The translations under genes and the position numbers were made by a program. DNA of 44,111 bases from Flavobacteriaceae bacterium (GTDB taxonomy: Bacteria > Bacteroidota > Bacteroidia > Flavobacteriales > Flavobacteriaceae): positions 1 through 44,111 of the forward strand of contig CANLLR010000023.1 of the NCBI GenBank assembly GCA_947491985.1, read 5' to 3'. Positions 9,551-17,282 of the stretch are shown here, in pieces. The notes beneath the pieces are model-generated. The model did not search any database. It was given only the letters and a program-made list of their open reading frames with translations, and was not told where the DNA came from. The number at the start of each line of letters is the position of its first letter. Position 1 is the first letter of the stretch.

Positions 9551-9997
9551 CTATTTTCCAAATTCAGGCACATCTTTCAAAAAAACATACTGTTCCTTTT
9601 CAAAATCCATTTCGCAAAAGTAATGATTTAGTCCGTTGGTTACCATTAAGTATTTCGCTTTTAAGGTCAAGTTGTACCTCGCAATTTGATCGAAAGTGTT
9701 TTGTGATATGGCCACTTCTGGCGCTTTGCATTCTATCAATAAAAAAATTGCTCCATTTGGCTGATATACAACAATATCGTAACGTTTATTTACATCGTTG
9801 ATTTTGATTAATTTTTCAACATTAATGTACGATTTAGGATAGTTTTTTTCTTTAATCAGAAAGTAAACTACATGTTGTCGTACCCATTCTTCTGGAGTAA
9901 GAAGGATAAATTTTTTCCTGATTTCATCGAAGATAGCTACTTTATTTTCACTATTTTTGAGCCGAAACGAATACGTTGGAAAATTCAATTGTTGCAT
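9551..9997 (-). CDS. Stand-alone HsdR N-terminal-type nuclease-fold protein
   Basis: Small protein (148 residues) consisting only of a domain like the N-terminus of type I restriction HsdR subunits. It retains PD-(D/E)xK-type residues: RYD with Asp74, and IECKAP with Glu89 and Lys91, on strands separated by VVYQPNGAIF. There is no helicase domain and no HsdM or HsdS nearby, so this is not a restriction system. The family is widespread in flavobacteria next to the DNA polymerase III delta gene, to which this gene is divergent. A role in DNA metabolism is possible but unproven. The predicted promoter places the transcript start almost at the ATG. Confidence 0.82.
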   Translation of the reverse strand: MQQLNFPTYSFRLKNSENKVAIFDEIRKKFILLTPEEWVRQHVVYFLIKEKNYPKSYINVEKLIKINDVNKRYDIVVYQPNGAIFLLIECKAPEVAISQNTFDQIARYNLTLKAKYLMVTNGLNHYFCEMDFEKEQYVFLKDVPEFGK

Positions 9998-10001
9998 CAG
10001 A

Positions 10002-10032
10002 CAAAGTTATTGCCAAATTAACGAATTATCAA
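10002..10032 (-). promoter_or_regulatory. Promoter for the HsdR_N-type gene
   Basis: On the minus strand, TTG (10032-10030), a 20-nt spacer and TAACTTTG (10009-10002). All consensus positions match. The start codon lies at 9997-9995, only about 5 nt past the -7 element, so the transcript may be leaderless. Confidence 0.5.
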
Positions 10033-10047
10033 ATTATCAAATTAACT
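10014..10047. repeat. Short AT-rich degenerate tandem repeat
   Basis: Repeating units of the form caaattaac, gaattatc, aaattatc, aaattaac lie between the divergent HsdR_N and holA genes. They overlap the spacer and -33 part of the HsdR_N promoter. Confidence 0.5.
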
Positions 10048-10051
10048 TATT

Positions 10052-11056
10052 TTGGACGAAGTAGTAAAAATCATCAACGCTATTAAAGCGGGTAACATCA
10101 AACCTATCTATTTTTTAATGGGTGAAGAGCCATATTATATTGATAAATTGACCGAATATTTTGAGCAAAATTTGCTGCAAGAACACGAACGCGATTTTAA
10201 TCAAACCATTTTATACGGACGCGATGTTGCTATTGAAAACATTGTAGGCATTGCCAAACGGTATCCGATGATGGCCGATCGTCAGTTAGTGGTTGTTAGA
10301 GAAGCACAAGAGTTGTCGCGCACCATAGATCAATTGGAGAATTACGTCGAGAATCCGCAACTTACAACGGTGCTAGTTATTGCCTACAAATACAAAACCT
10401 TAGACAAACGAAAAAAAATAACAAAATTACTCAGTAAACATGGTATTGTTTACGAAAGTAAAAAGTTGTATGAAAATCAAGTTGGTGAATGGCTAAAACG
10501 AGTATTGCAAGGTAAAAAGTTAAGCATCGAACCCAAAGCAGTTGCTATGTTTGTCGATTTTTTGGGTACCGATTTAAGTAAAATTGCCAATGAAGTCAAT
10601 AAATTAGCTATCATTTTACCAGAAGGAAGCACAATAACGCCAGCCATTATTGAGGAAAACATTGGTTTTAGTAAAGATTTCAATCCGTTTGAATTTAGAA
10701 AAGCCATTGGTGAACGAAATCAGTTGAAAGCCTATCAAATTGCTGATTATTTTGCACAGAATCAGAAAGACAATCCCAATGTGTTGACTATTGGGTTGGT
10801 TTTTGGTTTCTTTTCACAATTGCTGTTGTACCATGGTTTGCAAGATAAAAGTCCCAGAAATGTTGCTATTGCTTTAAAAGTGAATCCATTTTTTGTTAAA
10901 GATTACGATCTTGCACTTAAAAATTATCCTATGAAAAAAGTCAGCACTATCGTGGCCACTTTGCGAGATATTGATGTGAAGAGTAAAGGAGTTGGAGCTA
11001 ATGCACTTCCGCCAGGCGATTTATTAAAAGAAATGTTGGTTAAAATTTTCAACTAA
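10052..11056 (+). CDS. holA: DNA polymerase III subunit delta
   Basis: Delta subunit of the clamp-loader complex, which opens the beta sliding clamp and loads it on primed DNA. The N-terminus has the family signature IKPIYFLMGEEPYYID (residues about 16-31) and TTVLVIAYKYK. The middle contains VGEWLKRVLQGK and the helical lid region, and the C-terminal collar domain ends GDLLKEMLVKIF. The 334-residue length is normal for the family. Translation appears to start at a TTG at 10052-10054, because the encoded MDEVVKII start matches flavobacterial homologues and there is no ATG before the conserved region. It is divergent from the HsdR_N-type gene. Confidence 0.93.
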   Translation: MDEVVKIINAIKAGNIKPIYFLMGEEPYYIDKLTEYFEQNLLQEHERDFNQTILYGRDVAIENIVGIAKRYPMMADRQLVVVREAQELSRTIDQLENYVENPQLTTVLVIAYKYKTLDKRKKITKLLSKHGIVYESKKLYENQVGEWLKRVLQGKKLSIEPKAVAMFVDFLGTDLSKIANEVNKLAIILPEGSTITPAIIEENIGFSKDFNPFEFRKAIGERNQLKAYQIADYFAQNQKDNPNVLTIGLVFGFFSQLLLYHGLQDKSPRNVAIALKVNPFFVKDYDLALKNYPMKKVSTIVATLRDIDVKSKGVGANALPPGDLLKEMLVKIFN

Positions 11057-11138
11057 TTGTAATTTTCATCTTATAATCGACTTTAAAAGTCAGTTATATT
11101 ACTGATATTTGTGCTCCTTAAAAATTAAAAAATAGACT

Positions 11139-11321
11139 ATGGGAATGAATAAAAATACCGTTTTTGGTTGGGCTACATTGATAATGATTATTATGGGACT
11201 GACTCTTATAGCTTTAGGAGCATTTCGATATGATGAAACAGCAGGTTGGGGTTTTGTTGCTACTGGTGTTGGATTTTTAGCCAATGCTTGGGTGTTTAGT
11301 TCTCTTAAAGGGAGAGTATAA
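11139..11321 (+). CDS. Small two-helix membrane protein (CAL67264-like)
   Basis: Protein of 60 residues with two predicted membrane helices, at about 8-28 (VFGWATLIMIIMGLTLIAL) and 36-54 (GWGFVATGVGFLANAWVF), and a short basic C-terminus. It closely resembles a conserved flavobacterial family I recall as CAL67264 family membrane protein, of unknown function; the family name is from memory. It follows holA after 82 nt and is followed by a strong hairpin terminator, which supports it as a real transcribed gene rather than a chance frame. Confidence 0.8.
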   Translation: MGMNKNTVFGWATLIMIIMGLTLIALGAFRYDETAGWGFVATGVGFLANAWVFSSLKGRV

Positions 11322-11334
11322 TCCTATTTTGATT

Positions 11335-11373
11335 AAATAAAAAATCCACTGCTCAAAAAGTAGTGGATTTTTA
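11335..11373. terminator. Bidirectional terminator
   Basis: Ten-base perfect stem AAAATCCACT (11341-11350) / AGTGGATTTT (11362-11371) with A-rich flank before it and T after it. It separates the small membrane protein gene from the convergent ice-binding protein gene and can serve both. Confidence 0.75.
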
Positions 11374-11391
11374 GTAGGTATAATTTAACGT

Positions 11392-12999
11392 TTATTTGGA
11401 TATTAATTTTCCTGTTTGAATAATTTTATCATTGCTTGATATGGTATACATATAGAAACCTGAAGTAAGACTGTCAATCGAAAAAGAAGTTGTTGGCGCT
11501 AAAATGGCAACTTTTTTCATCAATCTCCCAGAAGTATCATACAACTGAATGTTCAAGTTTTCCAATGTATTCCAATCAGTAATGGTAACATTTATAGTAT
11601 TTTCAAAAGGGTTTGGATAGACCGTAGCTTTATCATTTGTATTAAATGCATTAGTTCCAAATGTTCCACATCCTACAGTCATTTGCGCAGTTATTGCTGT
11701 TGTACTCAGTGCACCAGTTGTGGTAAAAGCTCTACCATTTAGAACTACTCCCGTAGTTATATCAACAGCGCCAGCATTGGCAACAAGAGTTCCTTTTATT
11801 TCTGAATAATCGTTAATTAAAACCGCTCCATCCACTTTCCAATATACATTTTTTGCTTGTGCACCATTTGTTAAAATCACATTCGCATAGGTACTTGTGC
11901 TTAAAGCACCATTAATTTGTATAATAAAAACAGCATCGGCATTTCCTTCTGCATTTAAGTACAAGTTGCCGTTAAATACCGTTGCTGCATTTAATAAATA
12001 GGTGTGAGGCGTAAGCACCAAATTATTTCCAAACTGAGCTGGATATAACAATTGGATATCGTACGGTAGTAGGTTTAAATAAGTATAAACGCCAATTAAA
12101 TCTGAGGCAGCTTGTGCTGTAGATGTATCTGGAATAGGATGTATTGTTCCTATAACATTTAACGAATTATAACCGGTTGTTAGTCCAACGTTGGTTCCGA
12201 TATCACCCGTTGCCATGGTTACGCCCGAATTGGTAACAGCACCATTGGAAGAAAATAAAACATAACACGCCGTAGAGTTTAAAGCAGGTGCAACAGGACC
12301 ATTAAGAGTTGGGCTTCCACAACCAATAGGTGTTTTTGCAACCACACCATCTACAGTTAAAGCTCCGGTTGTAGTTAAAGCGCGTCCTTCTAACATGACG
12401 CCTGTGTTTATGTTTATGGCCGCATTATTGGCTACAATAGTACCTTTCATGATAGTGCCACTACTCAAACTCACTAATCCTTCAGTTTTCCAAAAAACAT
12501 TACATGCTTGAGCACCATTTAACATAACTACTTCAGCATTTGCAGCCGAGGCAAAGGCACCATCAATTTGAAAAATCCATACTGCATTTTGATTGCCTTG
12601 TGCGTTTAAAATTAGTTGTGAATTTAAAGTGGCGGCTTCCGATATGGCATAAATACCTGGAAGTAAAACTTGTCCATTACCTAATAGTGATGAAGGAAAG
12701 AATGTTGGAATAGCATTTTGCAATTGACCATACGCATTATTCAAATCAGCAGCACATTGACCAGTTACTCCATTAGAATCATTCATGACTCCATTTACGT
12801 TTCCAAAACCTGTACTTGAACCGCTGTTGGTACCAACATTTCCTGTTACGTGAGAAATTCCAGTGTTTGTTACGGCACCAACTGACGAAAATAACACAAA
12901 ATTAGAAGCCGTTCCCAAGTTGATTGTTTGCCCAAAAAATATATTTTGGAAAAATAATAGTGATAACACTATTATTTTCTTTGGTAGATTTGTTTTCAT
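11392..12999 (-). CDS. Secreted ice-binding protein, two DUF3494 domains, T9SS tail
   Basis: Ice-binding (antifreeze-type) adhesin or ice-recrystallisation inhibitor. Order: signal peptide (residues 1-24, ending FFGQ); first DUF3494 ice-binding beta-helix at about 26-227; linker; second DUF3494 domain at about 242-444; type A T9SS sorting domain at about 458-535 (VYPNPFENTINV, LYDTSGRLMKK, final KLISK). The two domains are clearly duplicated: FVLFSSVGAVTNTG versus YVLFSSNGAVTNSG, GDIGTN versus GNVGTN, and GRALTTTGAL versus GRAFTTTGAL. The T9SS tail indicates export across the outer membrane and surface attachment or release. Ice-binding proteins of this family are often spread horizontally among cold microbes. 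A palindrome lies at the predicted promoter. Confidence 0.93.
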   Translation of the reverse strand: MKTNLPKKIIVLSLLFFQNIFFGQTINLGTASNFVLFSSVGAVTNTGISHVTGNVGTNSGSSTGFGNVNGVMNDSNGVTGQCAADLNNAYGQLQNAIPTFFPSSLLGNGQVLLPGIYAISEAATLNSQLILNAQGNQNAVWIFQIDGAFASAANAEVVMLNGAQACNVFWKTEGLVSLSSGTIMKGTIVANNAAININTGVMLEGRALTTTGALTVDGVVAKTPIGCGSPTLNGPVAPALNSTACYVLFSSNGAVTNSGVTMATGDIGTNVGLTTGYNSLNVIGTIHPIPDTSTAQAASDLIGVYTYLNLLPYDIQLLYPAQFGNNLVLTPHTYLLNAATVFNGNLYLNAEGNADAVFIIQINGALSTSTYANVILTNGAQAKNVYWKVDGAVLINDYSEIKGTLVANAGAVDITTGVVLNGRAFTTTGALSTTAITAQMTVGCGTFGTNAFNTNDKATVYPNPFENTINVTITDWNTLENLNIQLYDTSGRLMKKVAILAPTTSFSIDSLTSGFYMYTISSNDKIIQTGKLISK

Positions 13000-13016
13000 T
13001 GTTTGTTGTTTAAATT

Positions 13017-13034
13017 TGTGAAATTATTTTCACA
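13017..13034. promoter_or_regulatory. Palindrome at the ice-binding gene transcription start
   Basis: TGTGAAATTATTTTCACA has perfect 7-bp arms (13017-13023 and 13028-13034). It lies 18-35 nt before the ice-binding start codon and just downstream of a near-consensus -7 element (AAACTTTG on the minus strand, 13045-13038). It resembles a Crp/Fnr-family half-site pair, but with a spacer of 8 rather than 6 between TGTGA and TCACA. It could equally form a small mRNA hairpin. Confidence 0.4.
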
Positions 13035-13178
13035 CTACAAAGTTTGCAATTACCTGTTTCTTATGTGTTTCATAGTTCCATTGAAAATTTTCATATTTCA
13101 TAGAAAATCACTGATAGTCATAATTAAGCCGGATGAAAAGACTTTTACACTAATTCTTTCTTTGTTGATAGAAAGTAA

Positions 13179-13186
13179 TATATTTG
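13179..13186 (+). promoter_or_regulatory. Candidate -7 element for ettA
   Basis: TATATTTG matches TAnnTTTG, about 60 nt upstream of the ettA ATG. No TTG occurs at the expected distance (TTC at 13154-13156 is the nearest fit), so this is tentative. The rest of the 247-nt gap between the ice-binding and ettA genes holds the palindrome at 13017 and nothing else I recognise. Confidence 0.3.
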
Positions 13187-13246
13187 TAGCTTAAACAAAA
13201 AATAATTTTCTTTCAATAAATTCAACAATTCTATTAAATAATTACC

Positions 13247-14938
13247 ATGTCAGACGATAAAAAAGTGATCTTCTCAATGCAAAAATTGAGTAAATCCTAC
13301 CAAGGAAGTGATAAACAAGTCTTAAAAAATATTTACTTAAGTTTCTTTTACGGAGCAAAGATTGGTATTCTTGGACTCAACGGTTCTGGAAAATCATCGT
13401 TATTAAAAATTATAGCAGGTGTTGATAAAAATTATCAAGGGGATGTGGTTTTTCAACCCGGTTATTCAGTTGGTTATTTGGAACAAGAGCCAATATTGGA
13501 CGATACTAAAACCGTTATTGAAGTAGTTCGTGAAGGCGTTGCTGAAACCGTAACCATCTTAGATGAATTTAACAAAATCAACGACATGTTCGGTTTGCCA
13601 GAAGTGTATGAAGATGCCGATAAGATGCAAAAATTGATGGATCGTCAAGCCGATTTGCAAGATAAAATTGACGCGTGCGGCGCGTGGGAATTGGATACCA
13701 AACTCGAAATTGCAATGGATGCCTTACGAACTCCAGAAGGCGATACTCCAATTAAACATTTATCAGGTGGAGAGAGACGTCGTGTCGCTTTATGTAGATT
13801 ACTTTTACAACAACCCGACGTATTATTATTAGATGAACCAACCAACCATTTGGATGCCGAATCGGTACTTTGGTTAGAACAACATTTAGCACAATATGCA
13901 GGAACTGTTATTGCCGTAACGCACGATAGGTACTTTTTGGACAATGTAGCGGGTTGGATTTTAGAATTGGATAGAGGAGAAGGTATTCCGTGGAAGGGAA
14001 ATTACTCGTCTTGGCTAGATCAAAAATCAAAACGTATGGAGCAAGAAGAAAAAGTGGCTTCCAAACGTAGAAAAACTTTAGAACGTGAGTTGGATTGGGT
14101 GCGACAAGGTGCCAAAGGGCGACAAACCAAACAAAAAGCGCGTTTACAGAATTACGATAAGTTATTAAACGAAGACCAAAAAGAATTGGATGAGAAGTTG
14201 GAAATCTACATTCCGAATGGTCCGCGTTTAGGAACCAACGTAATAGAATCAAAAGGTGTTGCCAAAGCATTTGGCGATAAATTATTGTATGACAATTTGA
14301 ATTTCACCTTACCACAAGCTGGAATAGTTGGAATTATCGGTCCAAATGGAGCTGGTAAATCAACTATTTTCCGAATGATAATGGGTGAAGAAAAACCTGA
14401 TGCGGGTGAATTTACCATTGGAGAAACTGTAAAAATAGCCTACGTTGATCAATCCCACTCCAATATTGATCCGAACAAATCGATTTGGGAGAATTTTTGT
14501 GACGGACAAGAGTTAATTATGATGGGCGGGCGACAAGTTAATTCGAGAGCGTATTTGTCTCGTTTTAATTTCGGAGGAAGCGATCAAAATAAAAAAGTAG
14601 CTGCGCTTTCTGGTGGTGAACGCAACCGTTTGCATTTGGCCATGACTTTAAAAGAAGAAGGAAATGTGTTGTTACTTGATGAGCCTACTAATGATTTGGA
14701 TATCAACACGCTTCGTGCATTGGAAGAAGGATTAGAAAATTTTGCTGGTTGTGCTGTAGTTATTAGTCACGATAGATGGTTTTTAGACCGAATTTGCACG
14801 CATATTTTAGCATTCGAAGGCGATTCGCAAGTGTATGTTTTTGAAGGTGGTTTTTCTGAATATGAAGAGAACAAAAAGAAACGTTTAGGTGATGTAAATC
14901 CAACACGTATTAAGTATAAAAAACTAATTAGAAATTAA
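13247..14938 (+). CDS. ettA: Energy-dependent translational throttle protein EttA (ABC-F)
   Basis: Cytoplasmic ABC-F ATPase with two nucleotide-binding domains and no membrane domain. EttA binds the ribosomal E site and gates the first peptide bond according to ATP/ADP level. NBD1 has Walker A GLNGSGKS, signature LSGGERRRVAL and Walker B LLLDEPTNHLD. NBD2 has GPNGAGKS, LSGGERNRLHL and LLLDEPTNDLD. The arm insertion in NBD1 (about residues 95-145, including DMFGLPEVYEDADKMQ) and the charged P-site tRNA interaction linker (ERELDWVRQGAKGRQTKQKA) are typical of EttA. The length of 563 residues is close to the E. coli protein. The histidine kinase gene follows after 37 nt and may share its transcript. 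Confidence 0.95.
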   Translation: MSDDKKVIFSMQKLSKSYQGSDKQVLKNIYLSFFYGAKIGILGLNGSGKSSLLKIIAGVDKNYQGDVVFQPGYSVGYLEQEPILDDTKTVIEVVREGVAETVTILDEFNKINDMFGLPEVYEDADKMQKLMDRQADLQDKIDACGAWELDTKLEIAMDALRTPEGDTPIKHLSGGERRRVALCRLLLQQPDVLLLDEPTNHLDAESVLWLEQHLAQYAGTVIAVTHDRYFLDNVAGWILELDRGEGIPWKGNYSSWLDQKSKRMEQEEKVASKRRKTLERELDWVRQGAKGRQTKQKARLQNYDKLLNEDQKELDEKLEIYIPNGPRLGTNVIESKGVAKAFGDKLLYDNLNFTLPQAGIVGIIGPNGAGKSTIFRMIMGEEKPDAGEFTIGETVKIAYVDQSHSNIDPNKSIWENFCDGQELIMMGGRQVNSRAYLSRFNFGGSDQNKKVAALSGGERNRLHLAMTLKEEGNVLLLDEPTNDLDINTLRALEEGLENFAGCAVVISHDRWFLDRICTHILAFEGDSQVYVFEGGFSEYEENKKKRLGDVNPTRIKYKKLIRN

Positions 14939-14975
14939 ATTCGTAACTAAACAAATATTAAAAACACCCAATCTA

Positions 14976-17186
14976 TTGAAAGTAGTAAAAAATACAATCC
15001 TGTTGTTTGGTTTGGTTTTTTTTCAGTTAGCTTTTTCTCAGGAAACTATCATTTCTAAGAAGCAAATTGCAAAGAAGTTACAAGTAGCAGGACTTGCTTT
15101 TTATAATTTAGAAGTAGATAAATCACTCGATCATGCCAAAAAAGCATTGAGTGAAGCACATGAAATTAAAGACGATGAGTTAATGGCAAAAGCCTACAAC
15201 ATTATTGCTTTAAATTTTGAGGAGTTTTACGATGTTAAGAAGGGAATCGAATACTACAAAAAAGCTTTATTTCACGCCAATTTAACTAAAAACGATTCGA
15301 TAAAATGTTGGGTCAACAATAACTTAGGAAGTTGTTATTCGTACCGAAACATAAGTTTTAAAAAAGCAATTGATTATTATAAAAAAGGGCTGCTTTACTC
15401 CAACAAAATTAAAGATTCAGTTGAAATCACCTACTGTCAACTCAATATTGCTAGTGCCTATTTTGCTATAAATGATTTTAAGAACGGCATACAAAACCTT
15501 GAAAAAAGCAAATCGTATATAACAAGAAAAGGCGAGTTAGAATCGCAAATTATATTTTCTACTTTATTCGGTTCTTATTTTAGTCACTTGAATCAAAATG
15601 AAAAAGCCGAGCTTTTTTTTAATCAAGCCATAAGTTTAGGTAAAAACAACAATTCGTCCAATCTTTTGGATGCCAGTTTATCGGATGTTTACAATGATTT
15701 TGCCTCACACCTTAAGAAAAAAAAGGATTATAAAAACGCCTTGTATTATTTAGAATTGCACAAAGACACTCAGAAAAAAATCTACAATGATGATCGTACC
15801 AAAAAAGTCAAATTGGCAGGTAGTGAAATTGAAATAGAAGAGTTTAAAAGACAAATTGATAAAATTGAAGGAGAAAAAGACGAGCATTTAAAAGATTTAA
15901 AAGAATCAAAATTAATTGTATTGCTTTTTATTATCATCTTTTTGATATTGATGTTATTGATTTATTCGTTGTATCGCAATAATAAATTCCGTGATAAATC
16001 CAACGAAGAGTTAACGATTGCTAACGAAGAATTACAAATCGCTAAGGATAAAGCTGAAGTGGCATCTCAATTAAAAACACAATTCGTTTCTACTATAAGT
16101 CATGAACTTCGCACACCGCTTTATGGTGTTGTCGGAATTACCGATATTATTCTCGAAGAACATAAAGAATTGGCAAATAGTCTGCATCTTAATTCGCTTA
16201 AATTTTCGGCTCGTTACTTACTCTCACTTGTGAACGATTTGCTTCAAATCAATAAAATTGAAGAGAATAAAATTAATTTAGAAAGTATGATTTTTAACAT
16301 CACTGACGAAATTAAAACCATCATCGATTCGTTAGAATTCATAGCTGTTAAAAACAATAATAGTTTAATTACCGAAATTGACACTGATATTCCAGAGTTC
16401 GTCATTGGTGATAAATTACGCTTATCCCAAGTTTTTATGAACTTAGTGAGCAATGCATTAAAGTTTACCAGTAATGGAGAAGTGCGAATAATTGCCGAAT
16501 TGGTTAAAGTAGAAGGAAGTAGAAGTTTTATCAAATTTCAGGTTAAAGATACAGGCGTCGGAATAGCCGATGAAGATCAAGATAAGATATTCGAAAAATT
16601 CGTTCAAATCGAACGAAAAGAAGGCGATTATCAAGGAACTGGCTTGGGCTTGTCAATTGTTCAAAAATTGATTGAGCTTTTTGGAAGTACGATTCATTTG
16701 GAAAGTAAAATTAATGAAGGAACCAACTTTTATTTTACTATCGGATTTGTAACCGACGAGATTAAACGAAATGATATCATCAACAATATCGTGGTCGATT
16801 TATCTAACAATTACAATTATAAAATTTTGGTGGTGGAAGACAATAAAATCAACCAAGTCGTTACGAAGAAAATTTTAGAATCAAATAATTTCAAATGTAC
16901 GATTGTAGAAGATGGTTACGCGTCGATTAATTTGTTAGAAAACGAAAAATTCGATGTGGTGTTAATGGACATCAACATGCCAATCATTAACGGATTTGAA
17001 ACTACTAAACTTATACGAAATAAAGGAATTACAATCCCAATTATTGCCTTAACAGCTTTCGATAAACAAGAAATTACCGAACAAGCGTTGTCGTGTGGAA
17101 TGAACGATATTATCATCAAACCTTTTGAACAAGCCAAGTTGTTTCAAATTATATCGAACTTAGTAAGCATAAAAAAAGCTGATTAA
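14976..17186 (+). CDS. Hybrid sensor histidine kinase/response regulator with TPR sensor
   Basis: One-protein two-component relay. Order: signal peptide (residues 1-22, ending LAFSQ); periplasmic TPR-like repeats at about 30-280 (for example FYNLEVDKSLDHAKKALSEA and YDVKKGIEYYKKALFHA); membrane helix 312-333; coiled linker; HisKA with His376 in STISHELRTPL; HATPase with N-box NLVSNALKF (489-497), DTGVGI (525-530) and GTGLGLS (554-560); and a receiver domain 615-735 with Asp665 in LMDINMP and Lys715 in IIIKPFE. All catalytic residues are present. There is no DNA-binding output or Hpt domain, so the phosphoryl group must go to a partner encoded elsewhere or the receiver tunes the kinase. Start is TTG at 14976, chosen because it gives a complete signal peptide. 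Confidence 0.93.
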   Translation: MKVVKNTILLFGLVFFQLAFSQETIISKKQIAKKLQVAGLAFYNLEVDKSLDHAKKALSEAHEIKDDELMAKAYNIIALNFEEFYDVKKGIEYYKKALFHANLTKNDSIKCWVNNNLGSCYSYRNISFKKAIDYYKKGLLYSNKIKDSVEITYCQLNIASAYFAINDFKNGIQNLEKSKSYITRKGELESQIIFSTLFGSYFSHLNQNEKAELFFNQAISLGKNNNSSNLLDASLSDVYNDFASHLKKKKDYKNALYYLELHKDTQKKIYNDDRTKKVKLAGSEIEIEEFKRQIDKIEGEKDEHLKDLKESKLIVLLFIIIFLILMLLIYSLYRNNKFRDKSNEELTIANEELQIAKDKAEVASQLKTQFVSTISHELRTPLYGVVGITDIILEEHKELANSLHLNSLKFSARYLLSLVNDLLQINKIEENKINLESMIFNITDEIKTIIDSLEFIAVKNNNSLITEIDTDIPEFVIGDKLRLSQVFMNLVSNALKFTSNGEVRIIAELVKVEGSRSFIKFQVKDTGVGIADEDQDKIFEKFVQIERKEGDYQGTGLGLSIVQKLIELFGSTIHLESKINEGTNFYFTIGFVTDEIKRNDIINNIVVDLSNNYNYKILVVEDNKINQVVTKKILESNNFKCTIVEDGYASINLLENEKFDVVLMDINMPIINGFETTKLIRNKGITIPIIALTAFDKQEITEQALSCGMNDIIIKPFEQAKLFQIISNLVSIKKAD

Positions 17187-17282
17187 CCTTCTTAAAATTT
17201 TTTACTCTAAACAAATATTATAGTCTAGAAAAACAACTATTTAAAGCGATTTGACAAAGTTTTTATATCGGACTCACGTTGG

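Noticed and set aside
9551..9997. Type I restriction-modification system
   Set aside because: Only an HsdR N-terminal-type domain is present; there is no helicase part, HsdM, HsdS or methylase nearby.
11070..11095. Hairpin after holA (gactt/aagtc)
   Set aside because: The stem is only about 5 bp and no T-tract follows, so it is too weak to call a terminator.
13003..13194. 63-codon frame in the gap before ettA
   Set aside because: It covers the ice-binding promoter region and palindrome, has no homology I recognise and no promoter, and its composition looks intergenic.
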